Notes: generated by a model not told the origin, from the sequence alone. Shown: positions 1 to 12,587, counted from the stretch's first letter. The stretch: DNA of 64,000 nucleotides from Theobroma cacao (GCF_000208745.1 NC_030857.1:15660053-15724052); one strand, 5' to 3'. A program made the numbers and translations.

Positions 1-1260
1 GTGCACGATTCATTGTTTAGAGAGTATGATTCGAATCCTCTGCTCCCAATTAAAAAAAAAAATACTTGATAGAGTATTTGAAATTGTGTGATTGATGGTT
101 CAATAATGTGCCTTTTTGATTCTATATTTAGATTGCCAGACCAAGTGTGCCTTCATGGAAATAGAAACAAGTGCCCTTGAGCTTCAAACAAGATTATTTC
201 TATATATATTAATGCAACCAGCTCTCAAAGGATTTGATGTTGGTCATTAGGAGAGATCATAGACTTAACTATTATGTTTTTAACAATTGAAAGTCAAAAA
301 AAAATTCTGTGTTTTAAGCAAACAAAAAGGTGCAATGTGTTTTTAGTTAATTAAAGAATTTTTAAGTGATGAATCATGTACCGATATGTGAAATTGATGA
401 TGTAATTTAAGTCAATTATATAATTAATTATTAAATAATTAAGTTTCAAAGAATTTAAGATAAATACACTAGGTTTAGTTAATTAAATTTAAAAAATTTG
501 TAATTCTATCGATCAAAATTCATCGATGAGTATTCATATTTATCTTTAATTAATTAAAATAATTTAAAGCTAATATCAAATTTTGACTAATTATATTTTA
601 AAAATCAATAGATTATCAAATTAAATTTCAGCATAGAGTCATCATATTTATCTTTAATTTAATTAACATCCTAATTTTGTTCTCTAAATCAAAGCCGGTC
701 ATTTTTAATGAACCTAAGTTAAATTTAGAATTTTATTTAAAAGGATAGATTTAATTAGCTAGTTATGTCAAGACAGTTGGTTTTGTTTACTGCCCCAATG
801 TGATTCATGGAATGAAACAATTCTTTTATTGCTAGAAAATTAAAGTATAATAAAATTTCTAAGAAATCCTTTTTTAAGACTACCAAAAACAATGTTTACC
901 TTCCAAAGCTATAAACCTAGTTTTATAATACAAGATTCCAAAATAAAATATGATTAGGAGTCAACGTAGAACAAAAAGTTTAAAATTATAAAACTACTCT
1001 ATGTTGTATGTAAATTAGAATTCTAATTAAATAAAAATTTTAAAATTATAAAACTACTGAAAGTTGTATGTATATTAGAATTCTAATCAAATAAAAGTTT
1101 CGAATCTTAAGAGACTCAAACAAGCTGTTTTCATCAGGTAACTTGAACTTGTAATGGAGCATGATTTCATGCTAGGTCGGATAACGTAGGAGGAATAAGA
1201 GACTTACCCAGGACAAACGCATGACCCCTAACATATACACTTACATCCGAGGAACAAAGG
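1..1260. other. AT-rich intergenic sequence
   Basis: No coding region or RNA gene is supported here. The stretch is AT-rich and contains an approximate direct repeat around 975-1015 and 1035-1095, where 'aaaattataaaactact' is followed by a similar 'ttgtatgt' tail. Confidence 0.5.
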
Positions 1261-1265
1261 AAACC

Positions 1266-1752
1266 TTAAATTGCAGTTTCAGTTATAGTTGTTTCTGATG
1301 TTTTTGCAGATCTATTGGCAGCTTTGATTGAAACTTTAAGCAGAGACTTAGCTCCTTTCTGCATGAATAATAACTTGAAATAAAAACTAATAAAGTTTAA
1401 GCAATAATGAAATTTGATCATTGAAATGATGATCCTGAACAGGCAATCCCAAATGAGCACTAAATGCTAGTAGTTCAAAGTATAGAACTGGTGGGAATAT
1501 TTTCCCTTATTACAGCAGATGGTAGATATCCTCATGATCCAAATATACCTGATTGTGGGTTTGAAATCAGGGGCACTTGGGCTTATTCCCATGTGTTTTG
1601 AGCCTTGCATAGCAGGGACAGGCATGCTTGTGGCCATAAGTAACGGGTGGAACGCAGTGACATCTCTTGCAGCAAGTCTGGCATGCTCTGTGGCAAAAAT
1701 TCTTTCTCGATGCTTTCCTGCATCTCCTGGAGCATGCATAGTTGGAATCTGA
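1266..1752 (-). pseudogene. 3' part of an unrecognised minus-strand gene (probably disrupted)
   Basis: Two stretches on the minus strand look like exons. One (about 1752-1467) follows a plausible acceptor ending TTCAG and reads through a hydrophilic segment including HAPGDAGKHRERIF and FHPLLMATSMPVP. The other (about 1357-1266) follows an acceptor ending ATGCAG and reads a short C-terminus ending TTITETAI before a stop. A further exon-like piece on the same strand lies at about 5100-4985, beyond a 3.1 kb inserted element. I do not recognise the family. The insertion between exon-like pieces suggests a broken gene, although an intron carrying a large element is possible. Confidence 0.35.
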
Positions 1753-1866
1753 ATTTTCCCAAAAGAAACAACAGAATTTTATAGTTTACTTTCTTTAACG
1801 AGCATAATTTTGCTATCGGCTTCAATGACTCTTCTATCCGAATACATTGTCTCTGCTCTCTAACAT

Positions 1867-4800
1867 TGTCATGACCCGGCACTCTCTTCGAGCCCGTGAA
1901 CAACCGTCGTGAAGTCTTGGTAAATATTCATTACGCGGTATATCAACCGAAACCTCGCAAGACTCTAGCATCAGTTTTCCGCCTCCCCTGTGAGAAGCAG
2001 TTACTAAATATCATATTTAAAGGGAATATATACTATCTTTAAATCAAAGACAATCAAAAAGTAATTTCTACTGCACAGGGGTATTTTTGTCATTTTACCC
2101 AAAAATTTCGAAACCTGCTTAAAATATAATATATAAATGAAAAATATACATTTCATATCTAAAAATCATCCATTTAAAGTGAAATTATATCTAATCAAAC
2201 TAAATAAAAATATTGAATAAAATATTCCACTTTCATATGAAACAATATTTATAAAATTCTACGTAAATAGTTAATAAAAAGTAATAACAAAATAAATTCA
2301 TATATAGAATAGCACACTACGCCAAGGTATATAAAAATATTCTACAATGACATGTGAGCCCCAAAATAACAAAAATAAACACGACTGTAAACCTATGATT
2401 TCTAATGGTACGAATCCAAAAGCAAACCCTCGACAAAATCGATGGTCTACAGATTGCCCTGAGCCAGAAATGGGTGAAATAAGGGTGGTGAGTTTTTATA
2501 AACCCAGTAAGTAAGTAAAGTTCATCTATAACATCTAAAGCCGAGTAAATGGAGACAATTAAAACTTCTCATCATAATATGATTCATAACCTTAAAACTC
2601 ATTTCAACCCATATAAAACAGTTACATTTCAAAAAACTTTCAACAAGGCTTATGACTCTCTTAAAAACTTGGCTCGTGCCAAAACTTGTACTCGGTGACA
2701 CCTTGTGTAGGGCATCCAACCGAGTTCACCAAGGCTGTTAAAATAACAAATACACATAAAACATGTTTTTATATTAAAAAAAAACATAGTCGTTCCTTGG
2801 CATTGGCTAAGTTTCACCCTCACGTGGTGGTTCGCCGTGAAGTGAACTCTAAACTACCTTAGGAGATACCCACCGTGCCTCTCATACTAAGGTAAAATAT
2901 GATGGGATTTACCGTGCCCCTCTAATAGGCCGGCCCACGAAAACCCGCCTATTGCAGCAAGCTAATCAATTACCCCACCAAATCAATAAAATTTCGGCAG
3001 TATGACATGGCTAATATGATATTACCCAGCCTGTCAAGGTAAAACAAAACTGTTCATATATTCCACATAAACACAAATCTAGCCATTCATGCCATCACAT
3101 TGTCATAAGCCATCAAATTGTCATAAGCCATCAATTCCAACCACATGTCAATTACAAATCCCGTTATGCCAATACATTTATTACAAAGCAGGGTCGGCAC
3201 AACTAACAATAGTCAAAACATATATATAACACAAGTGTATAGTCTCCGCTTACTCAATTTCCAAAACCAGGATTCAATTTCAAACCAAATTATGAATCTC
3301 ATTTCATTTAACCAACACTTCAGTTATAAAACATAATAGTTTACAATTTAAGTTCTTTATTCTTTAAAATCATAAAAACGAGTATAAACTACTTTAGATA
3401 GTTAAGATGATAGTATGATTACTCACAATAACGAGAGTACTCCTACTCCTGGTCCTCGTGTACGATATCCTTACCCTTACCAGAGGGCTCACCATCTATA
3501 CCTAATACACAACAAGTAATTCAATACATTTGTGCCAAACTATTATAAAACTATTCCAGGCTCTATATGAATGCATGAAATTGAATGAGAAATGTTCGAA
3601 TAATCACTTAAAGATGGTGTTCTACGTAGGTTCAATTGTTATTGGACTAAAATGGTATTCAACCTAACTTGCACTATACACTGTTTAATTAGCCAAAACA
3701 TCTTATTCAACTCCAAATAGATTCATTACACTTTCGATACTCCAAATACAACCAAAGTACCTCAATGAACTTGATTGTGACTTAAATGATCACATCCGAA
3801 ACTCATTTCGATTCCAAGCTAACGTGCTAATCAGTGTCAACACAGTCCAATAAGTCTGTATATATCATTAGAAATCAAATTCAAGTCCATTTACCATGAT
3901 TTTCTCATAGTTGTTCAAGTCGTTTACTAAAGGCACTATACTTTTTCGATAACCATTGTCGATATCCGACACCATAAATCATCAAATACGAGCTAAATAA
4001 TATGAAATATAACAAAATTCATCATCAACATATCCCCTATTAAATTTGGCTAAGGAGGGTTTAGTGAAGGACATGTGGTTTTCTTGCTTGTTTTTCATAC
4101 CGAATATCACAAAACAACTAAAAACACCTAGATAGCATGAAATCTAACAAAAGCCATCATCAAAACTTCCCCCCCTTGATTTGGCCAACATGACTTCCTT
4201 CATGAAAGTTTGGGTTTCAACCATAGAAAATGAAAAAGAAAGCATGGGAGAGGTGAATCTTAAGCTAAAATCGCGAAATCTTACCTCAAATCGCTTCGTT
4301 CTTCGATAACCGATAAATTTCTCTTGAATTTTCTTCCTCAAGGGTTGTTTCTATTCTTTTCCCCCTTTTCTTTGGCTTCCACGGCAATGAAAGAAGACTT
4401 GGGAGAGGTTTATGTTGATTTATAAAGAAAATTATAAAAGAATTAAAGCTTGACACGTGTCAACATGTGAATGGTTCATAGTTAAATCTTAACTATTAAG
4501 CATTTTCTTACCACCACATATAATACCTTAATTATCCTAAGTATAAAATGATAATAGGTGAAATTCATGGGCTTGACAAGTGTCACGGTGGTGTAAAATT
4601 TTAAAATTTCCTATTACGTCCTCATGGACACGTGGAATGATCGGTTTTCCCTTATTCTAGGAAAAATGTCGGAATTGGAATTTTTCACTTCTCAAATTCA
4701 AATTATGCTCCAAATAATCAAACTTGATCAAAAATCTTGTCGAACATTCCAATTTTTGCCCTCGAGTGGCAAAATGACCATTTTGCCCCCTACATTATAA

Positions 4801-4979
4801 AAATTTTCAATTGGATTCCAAATTAATCTTTGAACTCCGAATCACCATTCTAAGACATTCTAAGGTTCAATAACTCTCAAATANTTTTGTAATTTTTTTT
4901 TTCGGGACTCTCCTAGCATTCAATCATGCTATCATCACATGTTTGTCATGAATAGTATTTTATAAGATCGGGCTTTACA
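1867..4979. mobile_element. 3.1 kb non-coding LTR-like element with 5-bp target duplication
   Basis: The element begins TGTCATGACCCGG and ends GGGCTTTACA, so it has TG...CA termini. The flanks are the identical pentamer AACAT at 1862-1866 and 4980-4984, the hallmark of an LTR-class insertion. No retrotransposon protein domain is visible inside. It could be a very long solo LTR or a non-autonomous LARD-type element. It carries a single N at 4884. Joining the flanks brings together two minus-strand exon-like pieces, so it probably landed in a gene or intron. Confidence 0.6.
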
Positions 4980-4984
4980 AACAT

Positions 4985-5110
4985 GATAAGTTTGTTGATA
5001 TTTTCCACTGCTACAATCCATGTTTCCATAGAATCAAGCCAAGCCTGAATGTCATCAAAAGCATAGCACATGCCTGGCCTTTTCTCACAATTTAAATGTG
5101 CTTGAATCAG
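4985..5110 (-). pseudogene. Exon-like fragment of the same unrecognised minus-strand gene
   Basis: The minus strand reads an open segment including CYAFDDIQAWLDSMETW and VAVENINKLIM. When the inserted element is removed, the frame continues into LESRDN, where a GT is present. The family is not recognised. It is judged exon-like from amino-acid composition and its continuity across the insertion. Confidence 0.3.
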
Positions 5111-5514
5111 CAGCAGCTGGTTCCCAGGTTAGTTGTTTGTACGCCTTCAGGTTCGGTTACCCTAGTTATTAATTAGTTTGTGTTCATCCAAAGCAGGCCA
5201 TATCAGCAATTAGAAAGCCATATTAGTTTTAACTTTTTTCTTAAAGTTATCATTTTCGCTTGGGTCTTTTTCCTGCTTTATATAGAGTCCCTGGAGTAAG
5301 TGTATTTGCTTATGGTTCTGATGGGCATTGAGTTTGCAGGGTTAACTTTCTTCTCCCTCCCCCCCCCACACCTTCCTTCAACCTCCTTTTTCTTTCAAAA
5401 AAGAACTTTTAGATGATTCGATGTCATGTTACACTTAAATATTATTGCATGGTTCCTTATGATTTTCAACTTCAATTGTATTAATGATTAAGAACGAATA
5501 CATGACATGGTGAG

Positions 5515-6190
5515 CTTGAATGTTATGCTGCTGTGCGTTTGGAATGCAAATGGATGGGAAAAGCTAGCAAGCAAGTTTATGTGTTGTCTTTGGGCAGGCG
5601 GTAGACCCTTCAGTGGTCAACTTTATTTAGTTTCGCCAAGATCAGGTTCACCTGCTTGCTGTCCATGAAAGGCTGATAGGCATATACTAAGCACCCTTAC
5701 TGAATCATGTTATTCAGCTGATACAAACAATTCAGAAACTTCAGATAGATTCATATAGTAATAGTAGTCTTCAATCTGTACGAGTGAGTTTTCTGTTGCA
5801 TTGGGTTCCTAAAGAAGCAGACCTTCCAATCACATCTGCAACCTATTCTTCAAATGCTCAGTCAATATATATTAGCTTCAAAACTGGATGTATAAAGTTT
5901 CTTGTCTCTACAACACTAGATGTAAGATGTCAGATTAATGTAACTGCTTACATACAGAACCCCGTACCAGCTGAAGACTTTAAACAAAGAGCAATTTGTA
6001 GCTCCTCTTCTATCTCCATTCATCCCATTAAAACTGTTTTATACATGGCTTACAGGTCTACCCTCTTTTTATTGCAGCTCATCCATCTAATAACCCAAAT
6101 CAAATAGCATTGGGGCTTAGTAATGATAGGGCCCACATTCTTGAACCCCTAGAAGCTGAAGAATGAGGTGAACCACCTCCACAGCAGATG
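5515..6190 (+). pseudogene. TOPLESS/TOPLESS-related corepressor pseudogene fragment (C-terminal WD40 region)
   Basis: Blocks in shifting frames match the C-terminal WD40 half of plant TPL/TPR corepressors in order. They are LLCVWNANGWEKLASKF (about 5525-5580), QDQVHLLAVHERLIGIY (about 5637-5690), WVPKEADLPITSATYSSN then CQINVTAYIQNP (about 5802-5965), and AAHPSNNPNQIALGLSND with ILEPLEAEE (about 6075-6165). The TPL family has equivalent strings, LCVWNSDGWEK, HPSEPNQFALGLSDG and EPLESEG. Known function: TPL-family proteins recruit histone deacetylases to repressor transcription factors. The N-terminal LisH/CTLH part is absent, there is an in-frame stop before the PPP segment, and frames are broken. 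It is a relic without its own function. Confidence 0.72.
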
Positions 6191-6657
6191 CTAGGAGTAA
6201 AGCAAATGTAAGTGGATAAATCTGTTTCAGGGTGACAATCACAGCAGGTTTTTGTTGCTTTTGACTGCTTTTTCATTTCTTATCATCAGGTAACCATCCT
6301 TTTGTACCTAGTTATTAGTGTGTGGGATGAACCGTCAACAGTTTATATAGGTGCTAGTAAAGGAAGGGATTGGTAAGGTTTTCGGTTTGGGATTTGGTTT
6401 CCCATGTTGATATCTTTTCACCCTTAACTTGTCAATATATAATACATAATTTCTTCTGTTCCTTCTTTTCTTGAATTTTTGCACATGAATCAAATTGTTC
6501 AGAGAGAGGAAATTGATTTTCCATGTTTGTAGAATCTACGTGTAATGAAGTGGTTTGTGGTTTCATCATTAAGCACATCAATATCATCTTAAGGAAATAG
6601 ATGAAGCAAAGGTTTGTAATATTAAATTTAATTACTTCGAAAAAGAAACCATACAAC
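6191..6657. other. Intergenic sequence between the TPL relic and the E2 gene
   Basis: No supported gene. This lies 3' of the convergent E2 gene and should contain its 3' UTR and polyadenylation region on the minus strand. Confidence 0.45.
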
Positions 6658-6660
6658 TTA

Positions 6661-7583
<923 letters not shown>

Positions 7584-7927
7584 TGACGATTTGTTTAAAA
7601 TCTGGGAATTGAAACAAAGAAATTATCACCTCTGGAAAGATAAAACATTTCTTATAGTGATGTAGCCAGAAGGATTAAGACACTTTGAACTCAACAATTA
7701 GGTTTGAATGGGTTTGATTGTGTTTGAAACAATAAAAAATAATTTGGCTTTAAAGAAACCTCTTGAATAAAAAATCAAAATAAACAAAAAATAAATAAAT
7801 AAAAAAAATAAAAATGATAAGTGAATGAGAAGAATAAGATAAAACAAAAAGAAAGAAAGAAATATTTATATTATAAATATATTTAGATACTTGTAAATAT
7901 AATATATATATATATATATAAATTTAT
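7584..7927. other. E2 gene upstream region and AT microsatellite
   Basis: This is the presumed 5' UTR and promoter side of the minus-strand E2 gene. It ends in A-rich and (TA)n sequence near 7901-7921. I see no clear core promoter element. Confidence 0.4.
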
Positions 7928-8345
7928 GATACAAATATAAAATTATAAGAAAAATGAAATGATTATTTGAGTGATTTCACCTAAAAAGGGCAAAAAGTTA
8001 CCTATTTCGGGTGGGTTATTTAGGTACGGAGTTCGAGACAGATTTTCACAGAAGTGTTGGGATAAATCTGAACTCTAAACTTCGATACCCGTTAAGTCAA
8101 ATAATCGTTGTTAAAATATAATAAATAAAAAAATACATGATGTAAATATAATTGTTATAAAAAAATAATGAAATGATTATTTGAGTGAGTTCACCTAAAA
8201 AGGGTAAATAGTTGCCTCTTTCAGGTGGGTTACTTAGGTATGGAGTTTGAGACGAATTTTCATCGAAACGTCAGGATAAATTCGAACTTTATACTTCAAT
8301 ACCCATTAATTTAAATAATTTTTATTAAATAATAAAATAATAATA
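7928..8345. repeat. Two tandem copies of a roughly 205-bp unit
   Basis: Copy 1 (about 7928-8138) and copy 2 (about 8139-8345) share the order 'gaaatgattatttgagtga', then 'ttcacctaaaaaggg', 'ggtgggtta', 'gtttgagac/gttcgagac', 'gataaat' and a 'gatacccgtt/aatacccatt' tail, with scattered substitutions. There is no coding potential. They sit upstream of the E2 gene. Confidence 0.7.
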
Positions 8346-8799
8346 TACATTAAAAAAATAAATAATAAAAATAAAAATAATAAAATATGTAAATAAGACA
8401 ATAAATCACCCTAAACTATTAAACATATTATTGTATAAATTACGAACCAATTAAATTAATAAGTGCGGTCATGTAGACGTCATCCTTTTATACTGTCATA
8501 ACATGTCACATTTTATCTTGTTAATAGGGCGAGAATTTCGATGATGGGATTTCCTCGAAGAGCTTGTAGAGACAAGTTCTTCCTGAGATATCCCTAGGTG
8601 AGGAAAATNTTTTTCTCTATTTGTATTTTTTATTTTTAAATTTATATTTTCACTTAATAATTTAAAAATTAATATTTTATTTATAATTTAATATATATTA
8701 TATTAAAATATGAAAATATTAATAATTTTTTAATTTAAAATATTAATTTTATAAGTTTAAGTTTGTAATTTTTGTAAATAAGTAAGGACATTATAATCC

Positions 8800-8995
8800 A
8801 AAGTGTTTGGATGTTAGTCCTATGGGTGTGAAATAGCTAATACCATGGGAGAATGTGGTATTAACTATTCGAAGGTTTTGCCAAGTTTTGAGGAATAGTC
8901 AATCTTTTGGAATAGCTATTCCTTTCCCAAAAACAAACAAAATAAGGGAAGAAAATTTTTTTAAGGATTAAAAGTGAAATGGCTTAGCCACTCCC
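8800..8995. mobile_element. MITE-like element with terminal inverted similarity
   Basis: The left part reads 'gtgtttggatgttagtccta...gtgaaatagctaat'. The right end in reverse complement reads 'catgtttggctaggggagtggctaa', so the ends are imperfect inverted repeats. The internal 'ggaatagctattcc' palindrome resembles that at 14062, suggesting the same element family. The superfamily (hAT or Harbinger) is not decided. Confidence 0.35.
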
Positions 8996-9137
8996 CTAGC
9001 CAAACATGATGTAAAATTCTAATAAAGATACAAAAATAAATCTCAAACTAAATAAAATAAAAAAAATAAAATCCTAAGCTAACAAAATTATTAAATAAAA
9101 TAGAATTCTAGATGCGCTTGCATTAGTCCCTTTGGGG

Positions 9138-10680
9138 TCAGAAAAAACTCGACTTCGACGAGTAGGCTTTGACATACTCTTCATAGACGTTTGAATTCAC
9201 TTGTTTCAATTCTTCTTTGTTACTACCTTTAACTTCAAAATTTTCAATAGATAAATACCTAGTGATTTTATTGATTTTGTTGCTTGTGGGGCTTGAAGTT
9301 GCTAATTGCTTAGACTCTTTTTTAAGAGGATATAAAGTATACCTCTTGTTGTCCTGGTGGAAGGAATAGGTATTTGGTTTCGTCTTATGATCCATATCAT
9401 GATCATACAACCAAGGTCTACCAACAAGAATATGACTAACATCCATTGGCACAACATCACATAAAGCCTCATCATCCAAGTTACAACCTATAGTGAATTT
9501 CAGTAAACATTGAGTAGTTACTAGTACCCCATGTCCTTTCTTTAGCCACTTAATCTTGTAAGAATGAGGATGTTTGCTTGTAGGAAGTTTCAATTTATCT
9601 GTTGTCTCTTTTGCAATAATATTTTGCATGCTTCCTTCATCAATAACAAGATCACAAACTTTACCTTCATAAACAACATGTGTGCGAAAAATACGTCGTC
9701 TCTTCCAATCTTCTGCTTCCTCATTGATTGTTGTAGTCATCACTTTCGTACCACCAAGGACTTACCTTGTGCAGGATACAAATCAATTTCCTCTGTTTCC
9801 TCATCATATTAATCATAAATGGGTTCTAATTCCTCCCTAAATTTTGTTAAGTTCACCTTTCATTGTGGGCAAACAAAAGAAATGTGTCCCTTCTCCTCAC
9901 AAGTAAAACATCGAATCTAAGAATTGTTGCCTCTTTTATTTGTAAAAGAACCATAACTGTTTTGTTTATCATAAGGCATTATACTTTTGCCTTAATTGCT
10001 TTTTTCAACATTGGTTGCACCTCCATTAGTTTTTTTAGTTGTGGTAGCCTCTAGATAATTTTGTTAGGATGTTTGGTAACCTTGTCTTGCTCTAGAATTG
10101 TTTTGCCAATCAGTGCCATATAAGAGCTTTCTAGCACCATAACGTGAAACTCGTTTTTCCACTGCTAAAGCATATTAATGAACATCTTTAATATTGTACA
10201 AACGAACTACTCCCATCTCATCTCTAATAGAATGATTTAAACCAGCAAGATAATGAGAAGTAATTTGTTTGTTATTTTCAGTTAACCCAACTCGAATTGA
10301 TAGGTTATTGAACTCCGATGTATACTCCTCAACGGTCATGTTATTTTGTTTCAAACAATGAAACTTTTCATATAATTCCGTAGTATAATCAACAGGTAAA
10401 AATTACTTTCGTAATTTACTTTTCATATGCTCCAAAGTGTTGACTTTAAGCTTCCCTTGTCGTGCACTGTGCACTTCAACTCTTTTCCACCACTGAACTA
10501 TGGTACCTTCAATTTCATCATTACAAATAACACTTTTCCATTTTCTACTATAGGTTTTCATTCAAAGTAATTTTTCAAACTAGCTTCCCAATCCAGATAA
10601 TCCTCCACATCAAACTTCCCATGAAAATCAATTACTTCGATCTTGATTCCTCCACCATTTAAATGAAGAGCATGTAATAA
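9138..10680 (-). mobile_element. Decayed Ty3/gypsy retrotransposon, gag and protease portion
   Basis: The minus strand carries, in transcription order, a gag segment (FDVEDYLDWEASLKNYFE near 10560-10620), further gag sequence with TVEEYTSEFNNL-type text around 10330-10380, and a CCHC zinc knuckle (CFTCEEKGHISFVC, about 9920-9870). Next is an aspartic protease region at 9743-9138 with VCDLVIDEGSMQNII and HILVGRPWLYDHD. Family knowledge: this is the gag-PR order of Ty3/gypsy elements; the usual D-S/T-G protease triad reads DEG here. Several stops interrupt gag. Reverse transcriptase and integrase are not seen on the 3' side, so the element is truncated. Its 5' side runs into a 100-N gap. Confidence 0.8.
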
Positions 10681-10682
10681 TC

Positions 10683-10782
10683 NNNNNNNNNNNNNNNNNN
10701 NNNNNNNNNNNNNNNNNNNNNNNNNNNNNNNNNNNNNNNNNNNNNNNNNNNNNNNNNNNNNNNNNNNNNNNNNNNNNNNNNN
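10683..10782. other. Assembly gap (100 N)
   Basis: Exactly 100 Ns, the usual placeholder for a gap of unknown size. A gypsy gag fragment lies on one side and a copy of a WD40-gene intron segment on the other. Confidence 0.99.
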
Positions 10783-10789
10783 AAACATG

Positions 10790-10986
10790 CAGTAGTAGTT
10801 TGCAGCCCTTCCCTTTCGGAGAAGCAATTAACCAGCTGTATGTTACTCGTTTTAATCGTTTGGATCTTTGCAAGTAGAATTTCCCGTCTGGCAGGCATGT
10901 CTAACTCAAAACTAATAGAAGAGATTTATACTTCCTCTCAGGGCTTTCTTGAGTAGTTCGGGTTACTTCCTTGACATGACAGTTGT
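10790..10986 (+). repeat. Copy of part of intron 5 of the WD40 gene
   Basis: From 'gtagtttgcagcccttccc' through 'gacatgacagttgt' this segment matches 30898-31093 inside intron 5 of the WD40 gene, same orientation, with few substitutions. It starts right after the 100-N gap. It could be a transposed or duplicated gene fragment, or a short repeat present in both places. Confidence 0.8.
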
Positions 10987-11196
10987 AAAAATTTACATTG
11001 ATTAGTAGGCACATGAGATTTATTTAAAATTTACATGTCTCAAAAAGATAGGTTATAGGCTATGCATGTAAAATTACTTCCTTTGTTGCTAAAACTTTTT
11101 ATATATTTAAAAAGATATTATAAAGGATGTCTTCTTGTTAAAAGTACCCTTGGACCTTATCCTTGTAGACTTGAACATTCTCTTGGCCATTATTAG

Positions 11197-11504
11197 TGGG
11201 CCTCTGTAGGCCTTGATCCAGATTACATTTGATCTTTAGCCCACTTTTTGTTAAAGGTGGGCTCAAGACAAGTCTGAGTTTGGGTTCAGGCCTATAAGAC
11301 AAAATCCAAACTTGTCAATGAAATCTGACTTACCATCCGACCAATTAACAAAGCAACTTGAAGCCTCTAATAGGCCTTTGAAATCAACCGATTAAGCCCA
11401 AAAGCCTCAAGACCCAACTCAAAATTTCAGGTACAACCTGATATTTCCCTCTCAAACCAATGGCAATTCAGTAATTCAATCCCTTGTTTCCTTACAAACC
11501 CTAA
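11197..11504 (+). promoter_or_regulatory. Promoter-like region with site II elements and a telo-box
   Basis: Site II motifs (TGGGCY) occur at 11197-11202 and 11258-11263, and on the other strand (AGCCCA) at 11238-11243 and 11395-11400. A perfect telo-box AAACCCTAA is at 11496-11504, about 100 nt before the first snoRNA-like unit. Known: site II plus telo-box is the signature of plant ribosomal-protein and snoRNA/ribosome-biogenesis promoters. Inference: this promoter drives the plus-strand array as one or more polycistronic Pol II transcripts. Confidence 0.6.
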
Positions 11505-11602
11505 TTTCAGCTCTTCCTCCTCTAGCACAGTTTCACTTCTTACTCTGCTTCTTTCTCTATTAAATCTCTTTCATTTTCATTTTGTCAACTTCTTGATAAT
11601 AT

Positions 11603-11849
11603 GCCCGATGATGTAGAAACAAAGACATTGAGCGGTTGCTTTGGTTTTTGTTTTCTCCGGAGCCTTCACTCACCACCACCATCCCGACCACTTCCACCAC
11701 CGCCACCGCTCTCACCTTCCTCTTCATACATATTTACATACATACATATACACATATATACGAGTGGTGGTGTTTTAAGGCTTTGGAGGAACTTCCATTA
11801 GCACAAAAAAACGGCGGATGATTTGTTCAAAGCTATGAGATCTGAGGGC
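11603..11849 (+). ncRNA. Long box C/D snoRNA-like unit 1
   Basis: It begins GCCC (11603-11606) and ends GGGC (11846-11849), which can pair as a terminal stem. The C-like box is ATGATGT (11608-11614) and the D box CTGA (11842-11845). A C'-like ATGATTT lies 17 nt before the D box, followed by the array-invariant AGCTATGAGAT. The middle is pyrimidine- and CACC-rich and then TACATA-rich. No D' CTGA is obvious; the equivalent position reads TTGG. It is the first unit after the telo-box. Its open frame encodes only low-complexity residues. Confidence 0.55.
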
Positions 11850-12334
11850 TTCCCATGTATTTTTATCACTTTTACAAAATGCCCATTTTTTTTATTTGAC
11901 CTATTAATCATTTCTTTTTTTCTTTTACTCATTAGTGGTTCTATGAAGAAAGATGATACAAGCGCTCTGAGCAGTGTTCTTAGAAAAAAGAAAAAAGCTG
12001 TGATCTTGATGCACATGCAACCTAGAACGCTTTTTCTGATTCACCCCAGTTTTCTCTTTTTTGGAAATTTTGTCGTAATGTTAATTTTGTCTATATTCAT
12101 AAACAAGTCTTGTTAGCAAAATGTCTAATTTATTAATAGAGAATGTTAGAGTTAGCACTGTACATTATTTTTCTTTTTGCTGCTGAAGTGAGTCTCTATT
12201 CTTGCAGTTGCTTCCATTGTGTACTGATGAGGAAACCCACATTTTTATTCAATTTTATTTTATGTTGCACATACTGTAGCTTGCTCTTTTTATTTTTTAT
12301 GGTTTTCAATTAGGTTTTGGCGTTTTGGCATTTT
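11850..12334. other. Array spacer
   Basis: T-rich sequence between snoRNA-like units 1 and 2. I see no gene. It would be removed by processing if the array is polycistronic. Confidence 0.4.
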
Positions 12335-12587
12335 GCCCAATGATGGAAAACTCATTGAATGGAGCAGTTTTCCTGATTTTCATTTAGAGCTTTTACTATC
12401 ATCTCCGTTGTCACCATCATCATCATCATCATCAGCTCTTTCTATCCCTCTCTCTCTTTCTCTCTCTTTATCTATCTATCTCTCTATCTATCTTCTTATT
12501 GACACGGCTGATGATGCGTAAATTCTCGTAATGAGAATTAGTTGTTAATACTGCGAGTGACCATACATAGCTATGAGATCTGAGGGC
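12335..12587 (+). ncRNA. Long box C/D snoRNA-like unit 2 (best-formed copy)
   Basis: Terminal GCCC (12335) and GGGC (12584-12587) can pair. The C box is ATGATGG and D' is CTGA (12373-12376), preceded by GGAGCAGTTTTC. The long spacer contains (TCA)n and CT/TATC microsatellites. A GGCTGATGATG motif near 12507 precedes a perfect stem-loop, AATTCTC/GAGAATT (12521-12539). C' is GTGACCA (12557-12563), then 16 nt including AGCTATGAGAT, then D CTGA (12580-12583). Known C/D snoRNAs are mostly 70-130 nt. This unit is 253 nt because the D'-C' spacer is expanded. Confidence 0.62.

Noticed and set aside
1..60. Possible tRNA 3' end ('gattcgaatcctc')
   Set aside because: No acceptor pairing or anticodon arm is visible; only a T-loop-like word at the window edge.
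11601..12521. Open frames rich in Ser/Leu/Pro in the array (for example 11601-11801, 12333-12521)
   Set aside because: They are translations of microsatellites inside the snoRNA-like units and are not conserved between units.
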